NCBI GenBank assembly: GCA_027919835.1
Contig: JANVFP010000006.1
Location: 1,488,001-1,552,000, forward strand
Length of the DNA stretch: 64,000 bases
Source: Lentinula raphanica
Lineage: Eukaryota > Basidiomycota > Agaricomycetes > Agaricales > Omphalotaceae
Reading direction: 5' to 3'
This document shows, in pieces, positions 33,779 through 45,553 of the stretch; within the stretch, counting starts at the first letter, position 1; each line of letters opens with the position of its first letter. The position numbers were made by a program, and so were the translations under genes. The notes under the pieces are model-generated. The model was not told where the DNA came from. It searched no databases and saw only the letters and a program-made list of their open reading frames with translations.

Positions 33779-34211
33779 GGACCATCTGAATGCCAGCTCC
33801 TTGAAGAGAATCATGCTTCAGCAACGATTATAGCCACAGGAAATGGTGTAGACCAGTACAGATGGAGAAAGCTTGGTACTAGTCGAGTTCTTCAATGGCA
33901 AATCACCCAAGTCTCAAAGGGTCTAAACTGGTGAAAATACTTAGCCTGATGTACCTGATCCTACCACCTGTGTGCCCATTGCCCTTGCGTACATCGTGGG
34001 CGGAATCCAAGTGTTGCAGTCTTCGACCGTCGGCGATACCAAGTATCCTAGTCTCCCATAGGCAGACTTGTGCGAGACAAGCTCGCTAAACGACGCTAAT
34101 ATAGAGTTACTGGAGCTCGCAAATTGGGTAATCATGGATAGCTGGGGAAGCAGGTTCGACATGATCCATCTCGCTGTCTTGAATTTTCTTCTCTCATTCC
34201 GCCTCCTGTGA
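33779..34211 (+). pseudogene. decayed coding frame, unknown origin
   Basis: From 33861 one frame runs to a stop at 34209-34211 with protein-like composition (CVPIALAYIVGGIQVLQSS, then ADLCETSSLND and LELANWVIMDSW) but is broken by TAA at 33924, TAG at 33942 and TAG at 34059. Each of the three stops is one C-to-T change away from a Gln codon. A second open stretch in another frame, 33779-33940, lies just upstream, so a frameshift is also likely. I do not recognise the family; it could be a remnant of a mobile element or a dead host gene. Confidence 0.45.
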
Positions 34212-34984
34212 CTCTTCCTGATACCGCACGTCGCAAACTGACCGTCGGCCTTCCGACACAGCTAACTGTATCAGGGTGTTTCAGGGTGTTTCACTGAGGT
34301 TTTACAAGACCCAGATGAGGTGAGGTGTATAGGATCCGGGAAAATTATTTCCTAGCGAGGTAGATTCAATCTGATACTATATCTCACAGCAATTTTGAAG
34401 AGATCTAAACATAGAAAAGCATCAATGATCGTCTTTTAAAAGACGTTGAGCTGAAACCCCCTCCCCCCAATTCCTCTCCTCTCACCATCGAACGTCGAAC
34501 GTTTGTTCCTTGCTGGCCAAGGACCTTTGTTTTGTAGGTCTTCAATTCTACTTCAGATTCGGCTCATTTTCTCATATGTGTACTCAACTCTAGTCTCTAG
34601 GTTATCACTCTACATCTCAAATCAGTCAAAACACACTGTGCATCTCGACTGTGCGAAAAAACTGTCTCTGCAACTTGGAGGTATGGCACAGAGTCCTCAT
34701 TGGCTTGTGCATAGTTTCTCATTCGAGTGCGTTCAAACATTCAGGCCAAAGAAACCCAGTTCTGCCTTTCCAATCTCCGAGTTCACGCTCCACCCTCTTT
34801 GTTTCTCAAACACACCCTACCTTGAGTTTCTCACTCATTTTTGTCAGTATATTATTCAATGCTCGATATTTTCCTCTAAATTTTCCCTTTTCTGTAGACT
34901 TCAACTTCAAATTCTGTTAACTCTCATCAAATCCATCACCTTTACGGCCTCTCTACCAAACGACGTTTCACAAGTCCCCTGAAC

Positions 34985-35629
34985 ATGTTTCCCAAGATCG
35001 CGACGCGCTTGTGTACTATATGGCTTGTCCTACTTGCACTCATGCATCTTATGCATGCAATGCCCATGGAACAGCAAAAAACTTCCCATGTAAGTACTTC
35101 ATTCATGCAACGCCGATCAGCAGTTTGAAACGGTCCTTGTCTCTACTTTCTCAGTCTCCCCTTAAAAACAGAGCAACAATCTATCTCCCAGAAAAGTTTG
35201 TGACGAGTCCTAAAGCAATCCGTGCAGCTAGAAGCCTCATGATGAAGGCCATGGCTGAGGGAGTCACGAACTACTTCCCAGTTTTGGGTATCACCATAGA
35301 GAAAGATTTCCATTCTTATCCCTTCAAGACTGACATTGGACCTTCAGTCGAGGATTCAGTGGAATTTCGTTACCAATACTGGCAAAATTTAGGCAAAGGA
35401 TCGGAGTTGCATGAACTTCTTGCGGGATTTGTCAGTTTGGAACCACAGTGGGATGGAATGTATCATGGCACATTGATACTACGTTGTCAGACACCAGAAC
35501 AGTATGATTTCACAAGCTTTCCCAAAGTACGTCTACTTCTGTCTTTCCTTGCTGTGAGTTCAATAATTAACTAACCATCAGCGTTCAATACTTGCAAAGC
35601 CAATGCCAAGAACTGCTCTACCAGCCTAA
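34985..35629 (+). CDS. small predicted secreted protein, unknown
   Basis: Starts MFPKIATRLCTIWLVLLALM, a strong signal peptide, followed by MHAMPMEQQKTSH. Three exons: the first ends at 35089 (gtaagt), the second runs from 35155 to about 35526, and the third is 35582-35629, ending RTALPA. The mature protein of about 125 residues has PEKFVTSPKAIRAARSLMMK, then IEKDFHSYPFKTDIGP, FRYQYWQNLGKGSELHELL and WDGMYHGTLILRC. Only one Cys is evident, so it is not a Cys-rich effector. I do not recognise the family. It sits beside the repeat-rich interval, a usual place for lineage-specific secreted genes. Confidence 0.6.
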
Positions 35630-36146
35630 CTTCCGATGGCTTCAAGCATTTCACGTCCATAGCCATAGGTTCAGATTGGTTATATCATAGATTGGATCGT
35701 GATATCAGACGGGTCTCTGTAGACATGTCCTAGTCATCCTTGTTCTCCAAAAGTACACATCATTTCTGCATCGTTCTTTATGCAGGCAATGATAAAGCCC
35801 CAAAAGAAATTGTAGTGCCTACTGTAAAACTTTGAAGCACTTTTCTGATTCGCGTGGTCCGTGAAACCTAGTAATTTCCTTTCTTCTCGTGAACAGTAAA
35901 GTGAACATTCAACATGAGAATTTGAATGCAAGCGACAGAAATTCCTTGAAGACATGACTGATCCACTATTGACATTCTTGAATTCCTGCCAAGATATTCC
36001 GACACTCTCTGTACAAAATTCAACTTGTGTTAACATATACTTCAAGTCAGTACTCGTAGATTATACAAATTGTGGGGTAGCATGCCAGCGTACTCGCGAT
36101 TGTGATGTATGTACCTCCCTCGCTGGATTCATTTCTGCAACTTTGT
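35630..36146. other. intergenic, nothing identified
   Basis: Gap between the 3' end of the secreted-protein gene and the 3' end of the F-box gene. Open frames here are short and carry no recognisable motif. Confidence 0.5.
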
Positions 36147-37353
36147 TCAAATATAAATATCGCCTACCTCCAGTTTCCAGTTGTTTGCCTGGCAAACACG
36201 CTGAATGCACTTCTTCACGAATCGATATCTTTCAATATCGAGCCAAGAATCCTCACTGAATCGAACAACTTCTAATCCAGAGCCATATATGCCTTCCAAG
36301 CTCTCGACAAAGTCCATGAATGTTTCGGCTGATGGGTCATCGTAGCCAAAGGAAAGTCCCAGTGTGTGTACGCTCGGAGGGAGAGGCGAGAGATCGATAG
36401 CCCACTCACGACCCATGATACTATCTGTCAGCTCGGTTTGGATACTGATATATCGCAGGTTAGGAAGATAACCAGAGACGAGTTGAATAATTTCCATATA
36501 TGATTCCGCGCAGTTATAGCCTAGGATGATCGAAGTCACGGACTGCAGATCCCTACGCATGTGAGGAAGATTGAGTTTGATTGCCTCCAACTCGATGAAA
36601 TAGGCGAAGTAGAGTTGGGAAAGATTAGGAAGCATAGAGGGAGACTGCAAATCCTGATTGAGTTGCGCATTTTTGCCCTCCTGAGATGTGGGCAGTAGGG
36701 CCGGGAAGGATACAGTGCGCAGGGTAGAGCATCTAGGAGTAGAGACCAGACCGAGAAAGTTGTGACAACACGGGCTGCTAAACAGCCACAACTTGGGGAG
36801 AGCAAAAATACGTCTCAAGAGCAGTGTTTCGAGAGTAGACGATTCACCAGATAAGAAGTTACGATCTATGAGGATGATCTCAACGCTGGACAGATGTTCG
36901 AGTAAATCATACAGAACGCCAAGGTCAGATTGATCAACTTTGAAGCGTAATATCAAGCGTGCTGTATGATGACCTAGCCGTTTGCGGACTATGGTCTCTG
37001 TGACTCTTCGTAGTCCCAGGGAGCTGTCTATAATAATTTCCTCGTAGAAGAACGGAAGCACCAATCTGTACCACGTCTTACAAACGAGACTGACCAGTGG
37101 CAACTGAAGTTGAATGCCATCAGTTGTAGTATCAAAGGAGGTAGTGTGATTCAAGAAAGCGACATACCTCTGGCTTGTACAACGGAATACTAGGTAGAGC
37201 AACGCCCAACAATCTCGGTTTGGAGAAGAAATCGATAGGAGCAGTGTAAGTGAGTCCAATGATTTCCGACCATGTTTCTTCAGGAAGCGTAGGCAAAGTG
37301 ACGCGGGGCCTTCCAATAACCTGAGTCAGTGAAATCTTCGATTCTGTCATCAT
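36147..37353 (-). CDS. F-box-like protein
   Basis: Starts MMTESKISLTQVIGRPRVTL, then a weak F-box: LPTLPEETWSEIIGLTYTAP in exon 1, joined by a 70-base intron (gtatgt...cttcag) to LPLVSLVCKTWYRLVLPFFYEEIII. The remaining 300 residues are Leu-rich with repeated LP.L and L..L patterns, as in the many basidiomycete F-box proteins with degenerate leucine-rich repeats, and end NNWKLEVGDIYI. Such proteins link targets to Skp1-Cullin ubiquitin ligases; the target is unknown. Agaricomycetes carry large, fast-changing F-box families. Confidence 0.75.
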
Positions 37354-37810
37354 TTTAGCTCGAAGTTGTTGGACGATTTTTGTAGGCCGATGTTGTTGTT
37401 GTATGATTGTATAGAGTGGCAAACTCGAAATTACTTTAGCGCCCGAGTACAATGGGGAGTTCAGTGGCTCAGACGCGCGCGCTAAGTGGCGATGTCTGAT
37501 AAGCAGAGTCAACAGAAGGTCACCGCTTAAGACGCTATAGATGCTCACAAACAAGTTGCGGAACAGGTGAATGTTGACTTGGAAGAGCAATCATTCAGTG
37601 TCACCATGTAGTATCAATGAGCAAAAACATGGTTGGTTAGGTAAAATGAGCATGCACATTGTATTTGCCTATTTGAGCCTTTGAACAATCAACGTTCTGC
37701 CCAGCTTAGGATGTAAAAACTTTCTATCGTGTCAATGCTATAGTGAATGCGCTGAGATACAGATGCAGAATTAGTCATGAATGCATGATCCATGAGTATG
37801 TCAAGATTGT
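37354..37810. other. intergenic, nothing identified
   Basis: Lies upstream of the F-box gene and downstream of the Rho exchange factor stop. It probably holds the F-box promoter; no clear element was seen. Confidence 0.5.
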
Positions 37811-40800
37811 TCAACCGCCGGCAGGCTTGACGTTGTGTCTTGACCTTCCTAGGAGCTCGTTCAACCTACTAGCTGCCATTCCCTTCCCTAGATCTGTCCC
37901 ATCTCGATTCGGATTGAATTCGCTCCTCGCCACGCGTCGACTTCCTGGAGATGCGGGCCCTCCAGAGATCAACGAAAATCTCTTTGAACGCGTGCCAGGC
38001 ATCCCAGGCAGGAGACTTCCAAGCTTGCTTCCAATCACGCGTCTTCCATCTTCGGACCTCTTCGAGGGGGAACCATCTTCGACGAACGCAACGCTCTTTC
38101 CTCGTGAGAGTACATGTGAATCCTCTGGCAACATACTCTTTGTCCGGGTGACTACGCTTGTTGTCTGAATCGCGACTGCGGGTGTAGAGAAACGTTTATG
38201 CCTCCTCGCGGTGTCTTCTCTACGCTCAGCTATGAGCAATCGACGTTTGCCTTTCACATCGAGAGCGCTGGAAGAGGTCGGAGGCGAGGCTGATAACGAG
38301 ATTGAAGAGCTCGAAGTGGAGAGATTGATAGTAGTATGTCGCCTTGAGCTATTAACGGATGAACTCGACAAAGCAGAAGATTCTTCTCCGTCTGCCACGT
38401 ATGCTGAACTGGAAACAGCATTTTCGTTCGACTCCATCAGCTCTTCCAGAGGGAAGTGACTTGCGTCTTGACCGCTTGCGGTGTACCCCCAACACCACCA
38501 GCCGAATGGAAATCTTCCACTATATCATAATAGCTTCTGGGCCGGGATCCAGAGGAAGACTGCGAACGCAACTTGATTCGCGATCCACTCTGACTAGGTT
38601 GAATGATATCTTCCAACGTGAAATCATCCACCGAGTTTTCCAGATCGAAGACTACTCCACTGTCTCGACTGAGTCGACTGTTTCCGTTATTGCCCATAAC
38701 GAATGACCGCCTGCGGTCTTCAAGGGGCCGATGACTGTCGATAGCCATCAAGGCTTCTGGTCCTAAAAGTTCTTTGCTTTTGCTCTTATTTCTCGCGCCA
38801 ACCAAGTTGGAACTCGACGAAGACAATGCAAGAGAGGGGACGGACATGTTCATCCAGGAAGGGAGATTTGAGAGTGAAGTGATGGTGTCGGCGTTCGAAG
38901 CCTGGGTCAGACCACTCGTACTCGAAGGGAGAAGAGAGCTAGATGTGGGATCAGAAGCGGAGGAATGTGGAAGTGGAGGAGGATGAGGTCGTGCACGGAT
39001 AGTGGACTCATCAGCTTGTTCTTCTAGGTCCGGAGGTGAATTTATCAAAGGGAAGACGGATTCGTAACAGGCATTACATGCTCGCGCAGCCTTACTGACC
39101 GCACGGTTTGTAGAATTTGGGTCTGTGATGTAGAAAGTCTATCAAATGAATCCATGGTTATTGACAACACAACAGCTTGCGATGTAACGGATCTCACCTT
39201 CTCTGAACAGGAAGAGCAAACGCATCGCCCACAGAGTCGACAATGATGTCTTCTCCTCCTCCATCCAAAAACCCTCCCGCAGCGCATACATCCCTCTGCT
39301 TTTTCATCCGGGATCCAGATGGCCGGAACCCAATGCTCGACCTTTGACCTCCGCTCCTTGTACCATTCTGGAGTTGATACCTTTTTCTCGATCAGTCCCG
39401 AATTCTTATGTTGTTTCGTTGCAGCTCTACCGTGTCCCGACCTTTCGTTGTTGCTGTCAACGCTTTCTCCTTTACCACTATCCACACTGATACCACTTAA
39501 CCTCTGTGTAAATATAGTCTCTTGCATTCTGATATCATTGGGTGCAAAGGGTAACGCCTGCAAGGTACGGCGAATATGTTTGGTAGCTTCGCTTGAGGTC
39601 AAGGTCGAATTGGGATGTTTCGCATTCAACGAAATGAGTTGTTGAGATATGGCTTGTCGTGTGAGAGAAGTCCACTCCTCACGCTCTTTCCCTGACGCTA
39701 AAAAGAAGGACGGGCATTAACTGAAGGTGTTCTGGAGTCGTATAGAAAGCTCTTACACGCATATAGAACGAAACTCCCTTCAGGACTCAAAACTTCCCAT
39801 CTCCATTTGATCTCATCGAATGGATCGTTTGAGGACTCGTCCAGATCGTCATCGACACCAAAACTAGTATCTACCACAATCTCCATATTCACCAACTCAA
39901 TCCTCCCTTTGTATAACCACTGTCCGTGAGCCGCCTCACCGTGCCCGGCAGATCTCGGACTGGAAGTACTATCCTTCCTCCCTCGAAGATGTAGGTGAAG
40001 TGCCGAGTTTTTGTTAATACGGGAAAAGTTAGACTTGTGAGTTGGCCGACGTCCGTTTTTGTGAACAGTCGGGCTTTGCGAATCGGAGGGTGGTAGGCTA
40101 GCCTGGGAGGTGGACGCGACCGCAGCTTTCGCGTGTAGAGCGGTGACTTCGGCCTCACTCTTGCTTCTCGTCCGTACCATCGAAGGTCGTTTCAAATTTC
40201 GAGGAATGGCAGATGCAGGGGCTATGCGGCTGTTGTCATCGGAGGTAATGTAGTCACTAGGTTGATCGCCAGAGTCTGTTTCCTCCTCCTCAACTACCAA
40301 TGGTGTAGGTTTTGGCAAAGCAGCCGATTGAGGTCTCCCTATGGCTGCATTTTGCACAGACGTGGAGGAACCATGCCCATTTCCGCTCAAAACCGAGCTC
40401 CATATGGAACCCAGATCAAGATTCCACTCCTTTTCTTTCCTCTCAGCCTCCTCACTTGCAAGCCAGACGAGGCAATCTGAAAAGAGGAGGAACTCTCTTT
40501 CTCGAGGGCGCATATCGCCGTCTTTGCTTTCACCTCGTCTAACCCGGGCGTCAGGATTCTCAATCTGCAGTAGTGTTCCTCTCTTCAGGAGTGTCCTGCC
40601 AGGATGAATAAACTGAAATTCATCCAGGGGAAGGTTAGGTGTTGAACGTTGAAGGGCAAGTAGAGAAAGAGTCTGGGAATGGGACCATATGGAAGTATTG
40701 AGCGAGTTTGTGACTAGAATGAACATAGATATCAGACATGAATCATGCTCAAAATTCATATCCCTCACTCTTGGACACTAGTCCATATACTTGTATTAGC

Positions 40801-42212
40801 TTTTCCCTCTCCCTCTCTTCTTCCTTTGTGGCCTCACGATGCCACCTTTTCTCGTCTTTCTTTTGCTCCAGCAAACCGTCTTTTCCGTCTTCTGGAGGTA
40901 ACTGTGCGCTTCCCGGCGTGCAGTTCAGAAGGTCTCTCAGTAACAATAAATATCTCGGACACCTCTGCACGACGGTCAAAAGCCAGTCTCTTAACTGCAG
41001 CTTCCCACAGCGTGGATGTTTTTCTTGAGTTGCCACAAAGTCTGCAAACCGTTTGTCGTATTTGAGCTCGGTTGTCCTTGAAAGCGAAGCAGCCGACGTT
41101 GAGGATTGGGCACGAGCGGCTGCAGCTCGAGTTTGTGCACGGGGTTGCTGTCGATAGTAATGAGAAGGCGTGAGTAAAGTGTTGAGAGCAGCGAGTGTTT
41201 GAGAGAATGCTGCTATGAACGGAGTATAAAGCGAAAGGTACGGGAAGTGGGCAAGGAGAACAGGAGAAAGAGGAGGTGGAGGTGACGGAAATGATGGTGC
41301 AGTAGGTAGCTCTTGTAGTTGATCAGAATGGACATCTGAGAGAAGTGAATCCGCGCGTCTACGTTCCGATTCATTGAAGAGTCTCGTTAGTTCATTCAAG
41401 AATGAGCGATGGAAGTTCCAGATGTCAATGAAGTTGCTAAACACAGCAGTAAGAAGAGATCGTTCGAGGATAGGCGAAGGGGTTTCGAGAGATTTGAGGA
41501 TAGGGAGAAGGAAATGCTGTATAATAGGCAAGTCAGTCATGATAGTCATGGGGAAGCATAAAACAGGATTCACCTCGTGTATTAAATTCAATCCTTCAAC
41601 ATAGGTCTTCTCAGTCTCATAGAATTCTATCATCACCTTTCTTCGCTTCATGAGCAGAGGGTCATCAAGTGGTAAGGCTGCAATTCCCTGAGTTCTCCGG
41701 AGCATTGGTGATATTGAAGGAGGCTTTGAACCCATTTGCATGGACACGGCGGTTCGTCTCTGACCTTTCCGAGGAGTGACATTCGGGCTGCTTCTAGGGA
41801 AGACAGCCGAGTTCCTGTTCTTCAGTACGAGAGTATTCTTTGCCATCGAGACGCTTTCACGACGTTCTCTTTCCTCTATTGTAGGGAAGGACTCGAAGCT
41901 GGCGATACTTGATCGCTGAGGTTGAGGCTGAGGCTGGGTGGTTTGTCGGCGAATAGGAGAATGCTGAATGCTCTGGCTCGGATGTAATGAAGGGAGAGAT
42001 ATCCGTCGAAATGGGAGATATGGTAGAGCCGACGGCGGAGGCTGTGAATCGTTGGAGTTTGTAGAGATTGAAGACTGGACAGAATAGACAGACGTTCTGT
42101 CCTGAGTATTACTTGAAGAAGGAAAGGCGACGCTGGAATTCGCGTTCGCTGTTGGACCTGCAGCTGTTAATTACAGACTGAGAAGGATTAATGAGAAGAG
42201 CTTACGAGCCAT
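37811..42212 (-). CDS. Rho guanine nucleotide exchange factor with DH, PH and FYVE domains
   Basis: About 1,300 residues. The first exon is only MAP, joined to a Ser/Gln/Pro-rich N-terminus. The DH domain starts KVMIEFYETEKTYVEGLNLIHE and ends KLQLRDWLLTVVQRCPRYLLLLRDLL, the catalytic last helix. The PH domain has LLKRGTLLQIENP and REFLLFSDCLVWL, is interrupted by a long Ser/Lys-rich insert, and resumes WLYKGRIELVNMEIV and WEVLSPEGSFVLYA. A FYVE finger follows: CMRCGRVFGWRRRRHHCRLCG, then CVCSSCSEK, and across an intron ACNACYE. The 500-residue tail is disordered. The architecture is like the FGD family, which activates Cdc42 at membranes and may bind phosphatidylinositol 3-phosphate. It lies near two other actin or polarity genes. 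Confidence 0.88.
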
Positions 42213-42369
42213 GTTGAAATAATTTAGAGCCAATTTCGAATTGGACTGGAAAAGGTCAAGGTCAAAGCAAGAGCTCTGGATGCCAAATTTGGGAATTGTG
42301 ATATCATCATAATCAAGTCACCAATTTTACAGTAACATTGTCAAGTACTCATTACTTTCAGCTACTTAG

Positions 42370-43932
42370 CTACTTAGACAAAGATTCTTGCTCCCTATCA
42401 AACTTCTTCCAAGCGTGCTTTTCATATTCTACTATACGAACACGACGCTTTTTAGGCCTACAAAAATCGAGTCAGCTCACATTTCGTGAAGAAAGCCACT
42501 AGAAATACACACAGAACTCGCAACCTTGGTTCAATAAGTGCTCTCTGCTGTAAATTGAGGAAGCGGTCTTTAAAAAGATTGCCCTCAACCTGTGCTTCCA
42601 TAAGCACTGCTTCAGACACTGCACGGATAAATACACACCTTCATTGCGCGCAAACTCTCACTCAGCTCATCTCCGAGTTGAACATCGATAGGAGTCGCCG
42701 GAACGCGATATTTGCCAAGTTTCTGGCCGACAATACCACTTTTCAATTTTTCCTGCAACGCCTTTCTTCTTCGCTGGACCAACTCCCGGGGCGCTGGTAG
42801 ATATCCTGCTCGCTTCAACCGTCTCGCATTCAGCTCATTCAGATACGATAGCTGGCGTCGTTTAGCCGCTCGCTCGGCGAGAGCACGTTTTTCTGCAATC
42901 AACTTCGCCGCTTTCCGTCGATCTGCTTTTGTCTTGCGTTGAGGCATCTTTTTTGGTGGTAAAATTTCCTCCACTACTTCGCCTTGATCAACATTCGTCT
43001 CTTGGATGTCATCGTATGACATTCCTTCCGCGCCAATGCTCGGCGCTGAAGTTACTGCATCTTTGATAGCTTGAGAGGCATCCTTCCATCGCGTCTCTTC
43101 ACGTAGGCGGACTTCCTCTTCGTTGTGAGCACGGTGTAAAAGTTCTGTATGAGCTTCAACAGGTGGATTGTATGATGCTCCAGCATGTGGTAAGGGTACA
43201 GCAGGTAGGGAGATGAGAGATCGAGGGTTGATGGTGATTGTGGATGTCGTCGGTTTTGGGGCGTGCGTAGGAGGAAGGTTCGCAATAGGCAGAGGAGCCG
43301 TCTCAGAGCTAGATGAAGGTGGAAGGGCCCAAGGATCATATTGGCCTGATGATTTCACTGCTTCCGAGACACCTATGATGAAGAAAATGTCAGCCTCCAC
43401 ATTCTTCAAGTATATTGAATACATATTTGACTAGCCTCCAGCAGCAGCAGCACCATTAGACCAGCTATCGCGCTCATCTACAATGGCACCAAAAGGGCCT
43501 TTGCGAGGACGTTTTGCAATCCTGAGTAATCTGTCTTTTTCTTGTTGAGATAAACCATGTTTGCGAGTAGGAGCACTTGTTGTTCTGGAATACACAGCGG
43601 GAACTGCACTTCGTTCAGAGAGGATTTTCAAGGAGGTCAACTGCGGTATTTTAGGTTTTGGTAAGACTGAACGCACTATCCAGAGTCCATTAGAATATTA
43701 ATAGCAGATATACTTCAGTTGGCTGCTCACAGTTTTCATCACCTTCGGTGTCCACCACGAAAAGGGCAGAGTCAGGCTTTTCACTTAAAGCTCCTCCGAA
43801 TAATCTTTCTTCTACCCTACGTTCCTCCAAACCTTCTTCGAGATCCTTTAAGTCGACGTTTTTGCGCCATGCTTTTTTACCCTTGCGACTGGGCTGTAGA
43901 GATTTTTTGGTGTTTATTCCAGATTTTGACAT
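42370..43932 (-). CDS. NOP53: NOP53 ribosome biogenesis factor (GLTSCR2-like)
   Basis: Nucleolar protein of the 60S pathway; in yeast it recruits the exosome helicase Mtr4 to 7S pre-rRNA. Starts MSKSGINTKKSLQPSRKGKKAWRKN, with the conserved RKGKKAWRKNVD box, then SERSAVPAVYSRT and HGLSQQEKDRLLRIAKR, YDPWALPP, HAGASYNPPVEAH, and the long basic helix with KKMPQRKTKADRRKAAKLIAEK and LARRLKRA-like sequence, ending RPKKRRVRIVEYEKHAWKKF. Several introns; the last exon is joined after LIEPR. The family's AIM (Mtr4-binding) motif, LFVVDT near residue 58, is visible: ALFVVDTEG. Confidence 0.9.
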
Positions 43933-44206
43933 GAGCGTTTAGTGCAGAATGAGTTGCACAGCTTTTGATGACTAAGCTCTGCTGTGACCGGCACCGCTTG
44001 ATTTTTTTTTGAGTCAGCTTCCTTAGCCGGAAACCACCACCACGACAGATTTTTTGGAGGAATTATCTGTAGACACTCTTTGGTATGTTCCCTCAGATTG
44101 TTGTTGCTAATGAACATATCCTTTACAATGCCTCTATGTCCGATTAGAGCACTCGTCTTCGTGTTAAAGTTGTATTCTCTTTGTGCCACAAGCTCATCAC
44201 CCACAA

Positions 44207-45310
44207 ATGGCGTATTCTCAACCCTTTCCCCTTGCTCAACCCCCCACGAAAGCCACCCAGCAAACTTTTGCGCCAGATCTGGCTGTTCGTCTCATCTGTC
44301 CGGAATGTCGAGACCCAAATCCCAACATTGTTGAGGAATTCAGTTCAGGAGATCTGGTCTGTGGCACTTGTGGGCTGGTGCTTGGGGATAGGGTTGTTGA
44401 TACGCGAAGTGAATGGAGAGTAAGTTCATTCCATTCCGCATCGCTGTACTCTGTTTTCGACAGTTGTATGGCGTAGACATTCGCAAATGATGAAGGAGAC
44501 GATCCTTCCCGTGTCGGTGCCGCCTCGGATCCCTTGATGGATGGCATCGAACAATTAGACACCGTCATATCTTTCCAAGACGGTGGCTCCGGTATTGCTC
44601 GTGAACTCCAGCGCGCTGCGTCGCGTTCTCAGTCTTCCCGTTCCGAACGGAATCTTCTTACCGCCTTTCGCGACATTTCCTCTTGGTGCGATCAATTCTC
44701 CCTTCCGAAAACCATAGCGGACATTGCCAAGCAGCTCTACAAACGTTCCGACGAGGAGAAGCTCTTCCGAGGGAAACAGCCCGACGCAGTGATCGCCGCG
44801 TGTATATTCATCGCCTGTCGACAAGCTCACGTCCCTCGAACATTCCGGGAGATCTGCAATCTGACTCATGTCACGAAGAAGACGTTAGGACAATGTTACA
44901 AGGCTTTAGAACAGGCGTTCAATCTCACACCTGGCGCTTCCGCGACTCATGCCAACATGGCACCCTCGACAGGTCCAGAGAGTCTTGTCGTGCGCTACTG
45001 CAACCACCTCGATCTTCCGCCCAAAGTGCAGTCTTACTGTGCCGACATCATCGTCGCTGCACGTGAGCATGGCATTGCTGACGGACGAAGCCCGGTGTCT
45101 ATTGCTGGAGGCGCTATTTATTTCACTTGCTGCCTGCTCAACACTCCCAAAACGTTGAAGGAGATTGGAGACGTGGCTGGAGTCAGCGAGGGGACCATTC
45201 GTTTGGTGTACAGACTTTATTATGCAGAGAGGAAGAAGATAGTGAACAAGAAATGGATAGAAGAAGGGAAGGTTCACATGTCCAACCTCAGAGATGAAGG
45301 ACCCCGGTAA
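44207..45310 (+). CDS. SUA7: transcription initiation factor TFIIB
   Basis: General factor that bridges TBP and RNA polymerase II. Two exons (44207-44419 and 44477-45310) give 348 residues, near the yeast length. The zinc ribbon has Cys31, Cys34, Cys52 and Cys55 (CPEC...CGTC, 17 residues apart). The B-reader/linker [23 protein letters not shown] follows, then two cyclin repeats: LPKTIADIAKQLYKR..AACIFIACRQ and LPPKVQSYCADIIVAA..AGGAIYFTCCL, with TLKEIGDVAGVSEGTIRLVYRLYY. Upstream in-frame sequence lacks an ATG, so 44207 is the start. It is divergent from NOP53. Confidence 0.96.
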
Positions 45311-45553
45311 AAAGCCTCTCTTGCTGTTCGAACTCCACTTCTATACGTACATAATAATATTCCTCAACGTAACCAACTCATGTACATAGTTAAATAATCC
45401 ACAATGGTACAGAGGCCTCATTGAATAGTGTGTCTATAAGTGGCAGCATTGGAATTACACGAATATAGTAGCAAGGGTATGAAGGAATGATCATAATCGT
45501 GAAAGCAATGCGATACAGATACAAATAACATAGAAATTGAGAGAGAACAAAGA

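Larger units (their letters stand above)
32349..34984. other. 2.6 kb pyrimidine-rich, repeat-bearing interval without an intact gene
   Basis: The plus strand is rich in C and T (ttctt, tcgctt, cctcc) and carries many short open frames with low-complexity translation. It contains a duplicated block, an 18-base minisatellite, an LTR-like edge at 33629 and a decayed coding frame (listed separately). A shared fragment of the form ttttgtaggt..tcttcaatt recurs near 32565, 33320 and 34530, suggesting several degenerate copies of one element. The last 500 bases before the gene at 34985 are CT-rich and may serve as its promoter. Confidence 0.6.

Noticed and set aside
34503..34982. Plus-strand frame of 159 codons
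   Set aside because: Pyrimidine-rich sequence just before the secreted-protein start; low-complexity translation, no conserved motif, probably promoter or leader.
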